Shown here: piece after piece, positions 58,191 through 64,000 of the stretch
Position numbering within the stretch: position 1 is the first letter of the stretch
Layout: each line of letters opens with the position of its first letter
NCBI RefSeq assembly: GCF_013409045.1
Contig: NZ_JACCBT010000001.1
Coordinates: forward strand, 2,356,001 to 2,420,000
Origin: Actinomadura citrea
GTDB lineage: Bacteria; Actinomycetota; Actinomycetes; Streptosporangiales; Streptosporangiaceae
DNA length: 64,000 bases
Direction: 5' to 3'
The notes under the pieces: generated by a model
What the model was told of the DNA's origin: nothing
What the model saw: only the letters and a program-made list of their open reading frames with translations
Databases searched by the model: none
Translations under genes and position numbers: made by a program

Positions 58191-59987
58191 TCAGGAGCGC
58201 TTCGGCGACGGGTACGGGACGGCCTTGAGCAGCGCGGGCTTCACCATGTCGCCGACCTCGGCGTAGGGCAGGACGGTGTCCAGCTGGCCGCACGCCGACT
58301 CGTACCCCAGGGTCGAGAGGTAGAAGGCCACGCGCAGGCCCGCCGGGGTGAGGGCCATGGTGACCTCGCCGGACCTGACGAACGCGGACGGGTTGTCGGT
58401 GCCCTGCGGCAGGCCGAGGCCGCTCGCCTGGCCCCTGCCGCAGTAGGCGCCGCCGGGCTGGCGCGTCTTGATCTTGCCGTCCAGCGGCTTGAGGCCCGGC
58501 TCGGTCGGGACGCGGAACAGGTCGAGCGGCCGGTAGGAGGCGCCGGTCCGCAGGTCGACGGTCGCCGCCTGGGACTGGTCCCAGCCCGTCCCGCGCTCGC
58601 CGCGCAGCTCGACGGTGTACCACACCGACAGCAGCCGGTCGTTCCGCATGAGGATCTTCGGTGTGGCGACGTCGGTGTAGGGGCCGTTGCCGATGTCCTT
58701 CAGGCCGTTGCGGAGTTTGGCCCAGCGCTGTTCGAGCGGCGCCCTGAGCGCCTGGTTGATCTTCCGGTTGAGCGCGGCGTCCCCGCCCGTGACGCGCACG
58801 ATCCGGCCCTGCGCCTGGAACGTCATGCCACGGCCGATGTCCTGCCGGGGCTCGCTCAGCGCCGCCAGCCGCGCCACGATCGGCTTCGGCTGGTCCGCGA
58901 CCGCCACGTAGACCGCCGCCCCGCCGCCCACGGCCACGGCGGCGGTCCCGCCCGCGACGGCCGCCGCGCCCTTCGCGCCGAGCGTGCCGATGACGCCCTT
59001 GCCCGCAGCGCCCGCCGCGCCGGCTCCGCCCGTCCCGGCGGCGCCCCCCGACCCCGCCGCGCCCGCGGCGCCTGCGGCTCCGGCCGCCCCCGCCGAGGCG
59101 CCGCCCGAGCCGAGGCCGAGCGCGGTCAGCGGGAACAGCACCGACAGCGCGGCGGCGGCGCCCGCGAGAGTGCGGACGCCGCGCCCCTCCCAGTCGGGCC
59201 CGTACGCGCCCGCCGCGACCGACTCCAGCTCGGAGACGAACGCGGCGGCGCCCGGCGGGCGGTCCCACGGGTTCTTCGCCAGCCCGCGCTCGATCAGCGG
59301 GCGGAGCGGCCCGGGGACGTCCTGCACCGGGATCGGGGCCGTGAGGTGGCGGCCCATCAGCCCGCCCTGGTCCTCGGCGGTGTACGGGCGGCGCCCCGTC
59401 ACGCACTCGAAGAACACGCACGCCGCCGCGTACACGTCGGTCGCGGGGGAGGCGGGCTCGTCCCGCCACTGCTCGGGCGCCATGTAGACGGGCGTCCCCG
59501 AGCGGCCGGACGCGCCCGCGTCCACCGCGATGCCGAAGTCGATCAGCTTGCTCAGCCCGTCGCCGCGCACGATCACGTTCGCGGGCTTGTAGTCGCGGTG
59601 GACGATGCCGACGCCGTGCGCGGCGGCGAGACCGAGCAGCGAGCCCTTGAGCACCGCCAGGGCGGCCTCGGGCGCCAGCGGCCCCCGCTCGGCGAGCACC
59701 GACTTCAGCGGCGCCCCGTCCACCGCCTCCATGACGATCGCCGCGCCGTCCGGCGCCTCGACGAGGCCGAACAGCTGGGCGACGAACGGGTTGCGCAGCC
59801 GGCTGAGCAGGTCGGCCTCGCCGCGGAACCGCTCGCGGAACTCGGCGTCCCCGGCGAGGGGCCGCGCCAGGTACTTGATCGCCGCCGGGCGCCCCGTCGC
59901 GTCGTGCCGCGCGAGCACGACGCGACCTTGCGCGCCTTCGCCGAGCACCCGCATCTCGCTGTAGCCCGGAACCCGCCATCCGCCCAT
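58191..59987 (-). CDS. Transmembrane serine/threonine kinase with DUF3298/RsiV-like sensor domain
   Basis: 598 residues. Intact kinase: GEGAQGRV, Lys 38 (AAIKYL), HRDYKPAN (130-137), DFG 150-152, GTPVYMAPEQW. A Gly/Ala-only stretch (about 300-345) flanks one or two helices, then an outer domain of about 220 residues with WYTVELRGERGTGW and ATVDLRTGASYRPLDLF, the pattern of the DUF3298 domain found in RsiV anti-sigma factors. It probably senses a cell-envelope signal. Convergent with etfBA, separate from the 51937-56097 kinase set. Confidence 0.92.
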   Translation of the reverse strand: MGGWRVPGYSEMRVLGEGAQGRVVLARHDATGRPAAIKYLARPLAGDAEFRERFRGEADLLSRLRNPFVAQLFGLVEAPDGAAIVMEAVDGAPLKSVLAERGPLAPEAALAVLKGSLLGLAAAHGVGIVHRDYKPANVIVRGDGLSKLIDFGIAVDAGASGRSGTPVYMAPEQWRDEPASPATDVYAAACVFFECVTGRRPYTAEDQGGLMGRHLTAPIPVQDVPGPLRPLIERGLAKNPWDRPPGAAAFVSELESVAAGAYGPDWEGRGVRTLAGAAAALSVLFPLTALGLGSGGASAGAAGAAGAAGAAGSGGAAGTGGAGAAGAAGKGVIGTLGAKGAAAVAGGTAAVAVGGGAAVYVAVADQPKPIVARLAALSEPRQDIGRGMTFQAQGRIVRVTGGDAALNRKINQALRAPLEQRWAKLRNGLKDIGNGPYTDVATPKILMRNDRLLSVWYTVELRGERGTGWDQSQAATVDLRTGASYRPLDLFRVPTEPGLKPLDGKIKTRQPGGAYCGRGQASGLGLPQGTDNPSAFVRSGEVTMALTPAGLRVAFYLSTLGYESACGQLDTVLPYAEVGDMVKPALLKAVPYPSPKRS

Positions 59988-60035
59988 ACCGCCCCCATGC
60001 GCCCTTGATGGAAGGGGTTATATCGGATCGCGACC

Positions 60036-61265
60036 TCAGGCGGCGACGGGTTCCGGCCGGGAGTCGCCCGCCCCCGGCGCCGGAGCCTCCGCGGGGGCCT
60101 CGGCCGGGGCGGGGACGGAGATGTCCGCGGTCGTGCGCAGCGGCGCGTACCGGGCGCCCGCCGCGATCAGGAGCGCCAGCACGACGACCACGCCGACGCC
60201 GACCCGCAGGGACGTCGCCTCCGACAGGAAGCCGACCACGACCGGGCCGAGCAGCAGGCCGCCGTAGCCCATCGCGCCGACCTGGGCGACGGCCGCCGCG
60301 GGACGGTCCGGAGCGGCGGAGCCCGCCAGCGAGATCGTCGTCGGGACGACCGTGCAGACCACGAGCCCGGTCACGAAGAACCCGGCGATCGCCACCGCCG
60401 GGACCGGCGCCAGCACGACGACGGTCATGCCGACGGCGGTCCCGAGGCCCGCGCCGACCAGCAGCCGGCGGGTGCCGACCCGCATCCGGACGCGGTCGCC
60501 GACGAGCCGCCCGAGCAGCATCGCCAGCTCGAACATCGGGTAGCCGGCCGCGGCGACGGCCTCGGTCGCGCCGAGCTCGTCGTGCAGCAGCAGCCCGCTC
60601 CAGTCGGCGATCGACCCCTCGGTCATGAACGCGATGAACGCGAGGACGCCGATCAGGTAGACGGCGGCGGGCATCCGGCGCGCCCTGCGTCCCGTTCCGG
60701 ACGCGGCGGGCGCGGCGGGGTCGGGCAGGTAGGTGCGGCCGAGAGCGAGCCCGGCGGGCAGCGACAGCAGCGCGGTGACCAGCACGGTCTCGGTGAACCC
60801 GAAACCGGCCGCGGCCGTGGCGACGCCGAACAGGCCGCCGCTCATCGCGCCGACGCACCAGCCGGCGTGCATGCCGCTCATGACGGACCGGCGGTACGCC
60901 TGCTCGACGACGCTGCCCTGCGCGTTCATCGCGATGTCGGTGATCCCGAACGTCATGCCGAACAGCGCGACGGCGCCGAGGAGGACGCCGTAGGTGGGGG
61001 CGAGCGCCACCCCCACGTAGGACAGCCCCGTCAGCGGCAGGGCGACCCGCAGGACGGTGCGGCTGCCGGCCCGCGCCATCACGCCGCGCAGCGCCTGCAT
61101 GGCCGCGATCGCGCCGAGTCCCCAGACGAGGACGACGATGCCGATCTCGCCCTCGTTCGTCCCGAACTTGCCGGCCAGCGCGGGCATGCGCGCCACCCAC
61201 ACTCCGGTCAGCAGACCGGCCAGCGCGAAGGTCAGGAACGTCCCCGAACGGGCACGGAACAGCAT
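60036..61265 (-). CDS. MFS transporter (YbjJ/FucP-like)
   Basis: 409 residues, ATG start. Twelve hydrophobic segments with the usual long middle loop (DPAAPAASGTGRRARRM at about 195-205). GIVVLVWGLGAIAAMQALRGVMARAGSRTVLR is the loop 2-3 motif A; FGITDIAMNAQGSVVEQAYRR is typical of the YbjJ-like group. The tail is Ala/Pro/Glu rich. Substrate unknown. It lies downstream of the TetR gene on the same strand and has three repeated operator-like sites before it, so it is probably an induced exporter. Confidence 0.92.
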   Translation of the reverse strand: MLFRARSGTFLTFALAGLLTGVWVARMPALAGKFGTNEGEIGIVVLVWGLGAIAAMQALRGVMARAGSRTVLRVALPLTGLSYVGVALAPTYGVLLGAVALFGMTFGITDIAMNAQGSVVEQAYRRSVMSGMHAGWCVGAMSGGLFGVATAAAGFGFTETVLVTALLSLPAGLALGRTYLPDPAAPAASGTGRRARRMPAAVYLIGVLAFIAFMTEGSIADWSGLLLHDELGATEAVAAAGYPMFELAMLLGRLVGDRVRMRVGTRRLLVGAGLGTAVGMTVVVLAPVPAVAIAGFFVTGLVVCTVVPTTISLAGSAAPDRPAAAVAQVGAMGYGGLLLGPVVVGFLSEATSLRVGVGVVVVLALLIAAGARYAPLRTTADISVPAPAEAPAEAPAPGAGDSRPEPVAA

Positions 61266-61303
61266 TGTTCACCTCTTTCTCGGCTCGGCGGGGCGCACCC
61301 CGG

Positions 61304-61367
61304 TGTGACATGCGTCTTGTGCGACGGGCGCCGTCATGTGACGTGCGCCATCATGTGACGTGCGTCA
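61304..61367. promoter_or_regulatory. Three operator-like repeats upstream of the MFS gene
   Basis: TGTGACATGCGTC (61304-61316), TGTGACGTGCGCC (61337-61349) and TGTGACGTGCGTC (61354-61366) are near-identical direct repeats. The third forms the dyad TGACG-TG-CGTCA (61356-61367); the others are one or two mismatches away. They lie 40-100 bp before the MFS start, between it and the TetR gene. Confidence 0.6.
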
Positions 61368-61439
61368 TGGAACGCTCCAAACCCGTGCGGGTCCGGAGCG
61401 TCCGGAAGGTCGGACGGGGCGCGTGCGGCGCCCCCGGCG

Positions 61440-61961
61440 TCAGCGCTCCAGCAGCTCCAGGAGCCGCCGTCTCAGCGCTCGGAGCTGCTCGGCGTCGTAC
61501 AGCCCGGGGTCATGGCTGACCACCTCCCAGAGCCCTTCGGCCGCCAGCCTGACGATCGCCGCGTTGCCCGGATCGGGCTCGTCCGCCGGGTCGCGGCCGT
61601 GCCAGCGGCGCATCGCCTCGTTCAGCGGCTCGGCCTGCTCGGGGTCGGCGGCGGCGGCCGTGATGGCCGACCACCGCCGGTAGGCGCGGGCCTCGCCGGT
61701 GAGGATCTCGAACGTGGCCTCGACGTAGGCGCGGGTGTAGGACCCCGGCGTGCCGTCGTCGTGGGAGGCGATCAGGCCGTCGAACTCCTCGATGACCCGC
61801 GCCACCATGGCCCGGACGAGCTCCTCCTTGGTGGGGAAGTGGTAGAGCAGCCCTCCCTTGCTGACGCCGGCGCGGTCGGCGACCGCGCTGAGCGTCAGCG
61901 CCTGCGTCCCCTGCTCGAAGAGCACGGACTCGGCGGCGTCCAAGAGGGCTTCTCGTTTCAT
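61440..61961 (-). CDS. TetR family regulator
   Basis: 173 residues with GAGGA before the ATG. N-terminal helix-turn-helix: [52 protein letters not shown], with the recognition helix GGLLYHF. The C-terminal ligand domain is TetR_C-like ([31 protein letters not shown]), similar to YcdC/AefR-type repressors. Likely regulates itself through the dyad at 61990 and the downstream MFS gene. Confidence 0.93.
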   Translation of the reverse strand: MKREALLDAAESVLFEQGTQALTLSAVADRAGVSKGGLLYHFPTKEELVRAMVARVIEEFDGLIASHDDGTPGSYTRAYVEATFEILTGEARAYRRWSAITAAAADPEQAEPLNEAMRRWHGRDPADEPDPGNAAIVRLAAEGLWEVVSHDPGLYDAEQLRALRRRLLELLER

Positions 61962-61985
61962 GACGTCCTCACTGTGTCGGCCTCT

Positions 61986-62014
61986 ACTGTACCGGCTGGA
62001 CGGTATACGGCCAA
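61986..62014 (-). promoter_or_regulatory. Promoter and operator of the TetR gene
   Basis: On the minus strand -35 TTGGCC (62014-62009) and -10 TACAGT (61991-61986) are separated by exactly 17 nt. The inverted repeat TACCG-N6-CGGTA (61990-62005) fills the spacer and touches the -10 box, as expected for an autorepressor. Confidence 0.65.
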
Positions 62015-62102
62015 CCGCGGGCCGCCGCCCTCTATTCCGCCCTGTCACCAGGCTGGTTCCGGCCGCCCCCCGGGCCCGGGAAGGGAACAGGGCGGGCGCG
62101 GA

Positions 62103-62118
62103 TACTGTTGTCCGCGTG
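62103..62118 (+). promoter_or_regulatory. Candidate -10 box of the cysteine desulfurase gene
   Basis: TACTGT (62103-62108) ends 7 nt before GTG 62116 and no ribosome binding site is visible, again a leaderless pattern. Confidence 0.45.
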
Positions 62119-63294
62119 GTGAACTACCTCGACCATGCGGCGACCACCCCGATGCTGCCCGAGGCCATCGAGGCGATGACGGCGGAGCTGCGCGAACTCG
62201 GCAACCCCTCCTCGCTGCACGCGGCGGGCCGGCGCGCCCGGCGGGTCGTGGAGGAGTCCCGCGAGCTCATCGCCGAGGCGTTCGGCGCCCGCCCGAGCGA
62301 GGTCGTGTTCACCTCCGGCGGCACCGAGGCCGACAACCTCGCGGTCAAGGGGATCTACTGGGCGCGCCGCTCCGCCGACCCGTCCCGCACCCGCGTGCTC
62401 GTCGGCGCCGTCGAGCATCACGCCGTCCTGGACGCGGTCCAGTGGCTCGCCGACCACGAGGGCGCCCGGGTCGACGTCGTCCCGGTGGACGGGCTCGGCC
62501 GCGTCACCCCCGAGGCGCTGCGCGAACTGCTCGGCTCCGGTGACGACGTGGCGCTCGCCACCGTGATGTGGGCCAACAACGAGGTCGGCACCGTCCAGCC
62601 CGTCGCCGAGCTGGCCGCCGCCGCCGGCGAGCGCGGCGTCCCTCTGCACACCGACGCCGTCCAGGCCGCGGGCCAGCTGCCCGTCGGGTTCGCGGCGAGC
62701 GGTGCGCAGGCCCTCACCATCACCGGCCACAAGCTCGGCGGCCCGATCGGCGTCGGCGCCCTGCTGCTGGCCAAGCCGAAGCCGCCGGTGTTCCTCGACC
62801 CGGTGCCCCTGCTGCACGGCGGCGGCCAGGAGCGCGACGTCCGGTCCGGGACCCTCGACGCCCCCGCCATCGCGGGGTTCGCCGCCGCCGTCCAGGCCGC
62901 GGTCGGCCGCCGCGGGGCCGAGGCGGCCCGCCTCGCCGGGCTGCGCGACGAGCTGATCGCCGCCGTGCGGGGCGCCGTCCCCGAGGCGGTGCTGAACGGC
63001 GATCCCGACGACCGCCTTCCCGGCAACGCGCACTTCTCCTTCCCCGGCTGCGAGGGCGACGCCCTGCTCATGCTGCTGGACGCGCGCGGCATCGCCTGCT
63101 CCACCGGCTCGGCGTGCTCGGCGGGCGTCTCCCAGCCCAGCCACGTCCTGGTCGCCATGGACGCCGGCGCCGAGCGCGCCCGCGGCTCGCTCCGCTTCTC
63201 CCTCGGCCACACCAGCACCGAGGCCGACGTGAAGGCCCTCGCCGACGCCATCGGCCCGGTCGTCGAGCGCGCCCGCCGCGCGGGTCTCAGCTGA
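62116..63294 (+). CDS. Cysteine desulfurase
   Basis: 392 residues from GTG 62116 (a second GTG follows directly). PLP-dependent IscS/NifS class: [10 protein letters not shown] at the start, [51 protein letters not shown] Lys in [13 protein letters not shown] and the active-site Cys in [17 protein letters not shown]. It takes sulfur from cysteine for Fe-S clusters or tRNA thiolation. In actinobacteria such a gene often lies next to mnmA (tRNA 2-thiouridylase); the next gene here is a DUF1206 membrane protein instead. Confidence 0.95.
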   Translation: MVNYLDHAATTPMLPEAIEAMTAELRELGNPSSLHAAGRRARRVVEESRELIAEAFGARPSEVVFTSGGTEADNLAVKGIYWARRSADPSRTRVLVGAVEHHAVLDAVQWLADHEGARVDVVPVDGLGRVTPEALRELLGSGDDVALATVMWANNEVGTVQPVAELAAAAGERGVPLHTDAVQAAGQLPVGFAASGAQALTITGHKLGGPIGVGALLLAKPKPPVFLDPVPLLHGGGQERDVRSGTLDAPAIAGFAAAVQAAVGRRGAEAARLAGLRDELIAAVRGAVPEAVLNGDPDDRLPGNAHFSFPGCEGDALLMLLDARGIACSTGSACSAGVSQPSHVLVAMDAGAERARGSLRFSLGHTSTEADVKALADAIGPVVERARRAGLS

Positions 63295-63327
63295 CGCTGG
63301 TTTGACCGTTCCTTGAACGGGGACAGC

Positions 63328-64000
63328 GTGGCCGTGACGACGGACGTGAGCGACGGGCTCAAGCAGGCGGCGGGACACCCCTGGTTCCACCACATGTCCC
63401 GGGTGGGGCTGGTCGCGCGCGGCCTGCTCTACCTCCTCATCGGCTGGCTGGCCCTCCAGGTCGCCTTCGGCGGCGGCGGGAAGGAGGCCGATCGCACGGG
63501 CGCGCTGGAGACCATCGCCGACAAACCGGGCGGCCTCCTCCTGATCGTGCTGATGGCGGTCGGTTTCGCCGCGCTCGTCCTCTGGCAGGTCGCGGAGGCC
63601 CTGCTCGGCCGTCCCGTACCGGACGGCGACAAGGCGACCAAGCGCCTCGGGTCGGCCGGACGCGCCGTCATCTACGTGGTCGCGTTCGTCGGGACCCTGG
63701 CCTTCCTGTTCGGCCACCACGGGTCGTCGAGCGACAAGCAGTCCAAGACCTACACCGCGCGGCTCATGGACGCGCCCGGCGGCCGCTGGCTCGTCCTGGC
63801 GGTCGCGGTGGGCTTCGTCGTCGTGGGCACGGTCATGGTCGTGAACGCCTTCCGGCACAAGTTCATGAAGGAACTGAAGAGCTGGGAGATGGGCGCCACC
63901 GCCCGCCGCGTCGTCAAGCCCCTCGCGATGGTCGGCAACACCGCCCGCGGCCTCGTCGTCGCCGCAGTCGGCGCCTTCCTCGCCTACGCGGCCATCAGTT
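63328..64000 (+). CDS. DUF1206 membrane protein (3' end outside window)
   Basis: GTG 63328 with ACGGGGA upstream opens a frame that stays open to the right edge (224 codons). HPWFHHMSRVGLVARGLLYLLIGWLALQVAFG is the DUF1206 repeat signature; a second repeat starts at KRLGSAGRAVIYVVAFVGTLAFLFG and a third at WEMGATARRVVKPLAMVGNTARGLVVAAVGAFLAYAA. The family has six helices in three repeats. Function unknown; common in actinomycetes. Confidence 0.88.
   Translation, partial: MAVTTDVSDGLKQAAGHPWFHHMSRVGLVARGLLYLLIGWLALQVAFGGGGKEADRTGALETIADKPGGLLLIVLMAVGFAALVLWQVAEALLGRPVPDGDKATKRLGSAGRAVIYVVAFVGTLAFLFGHHGSSSDKQSKTYTARLMDAPGGRWLVLAVAVGFVVVGTVMVVNAFRHKFMKELKSWEMGATARRVVKPLAMVGNTARGLVVAAVGAFLAYAAIS

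Noticed and set aside
58979..59110. Tandem repeat locus within the fourth kinase
   Set aside because: It is the Gly/Ala-rich linker (GAAGAAG type) of the protein. The codons vary enough that a low-complexity linker explains it.

Overview
The window is about 73 percent G+C chromosomal DNA, densely coding, with C/G-ending codons, many GTG starts, stop-start overlaps (ATGA, GTGA, TTGA) and several genes whose start codon sits 6-8 nt behind a TANNNT hexamer with no ribosome binding site (leaderless style). Together with DUF574 methyltransferases, tandem serine/threonine kinases, the GlgE pathway and an N-formylglutamate-type hut operon, this points to an actinomycete, probably Streptosporangiales and perhaps an Actinomadura-like genus. 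The genus is inference from gene content, not from a marker gene.

Layout. 1-2019: truncated SGNH lipoprotein and an acyltransferase-3 membrane protein. 2174-3890: cysteine dioxygenase divergent from a LacI-type regulator, with three tandem operator-like repeats between them. 3894-8958: an aromatic amino acid lyase homologue that lacks the normal Ala-Ser-Gly MIO triad, divergent from a four-gene OpuC-type quaternary-amine ABC importer. 9023-13850: exo/endonuclease-phosphatase family protein, a coupled methyltransferase-P450 pair, a GNAT acetyltransferase and an exported protein. 13930-22807: a reductase, then an IclR regulator divergent from a complete histidine utilisation operon hutH-hutU-M20 hydrolase-hutF-hutI. 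22828-27464: ferritin-like protein, flavin reductase, SppA peptidase, thioesterase, a NUDIX-NYN fusion and an ACT protein. 27474-39552: alpha-glucan metabolism, with glgB, then glgE-treS-mak in one overlapping operon and a divergent phosphorylase. GlgB branches, the phosphorylase degrades, TreS and Mak convert trehalose to maltose-1-phosphate, and GlgE polymerises it. 39549-42545: a membrane protein with an XRE regulator, a decayed ABC ATPase remnant, an orphan histidine kinase and an orphan ABC ATPase. 42702-47873: a SWIM zinc-finger protein and a SNF2 helicase interrupted by a 465-residue intein. 47995-51839: enoyl-CoA hydratase, HxlR regulator with a divergent NADP oxidoreductase, SDR and acyl-ACP desaturase. 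51937-56097: three kinase-fold genes in tandem, the last a pseudokinase. 56373-58123: etfBA. 58191-59987: a fourth kinase. 60036-61961: TetR regulator and MFS exporter. 62116 to the end: cysteine desulfurase and a truncated DUF1206 membrane protein.

The strongest leads are the lyase/OpuC locus (possibly uptake and cleavage of ergothioneine or another betaine-type amino acid), the intein inside the Walker A motif of the SNF2 helicase, the kinase/pseudokinase array, and the abrupt codon-usage mosaic inside glgE and treS. I saw no tRNA, rRNA, CRISPR array or insertion sequence.
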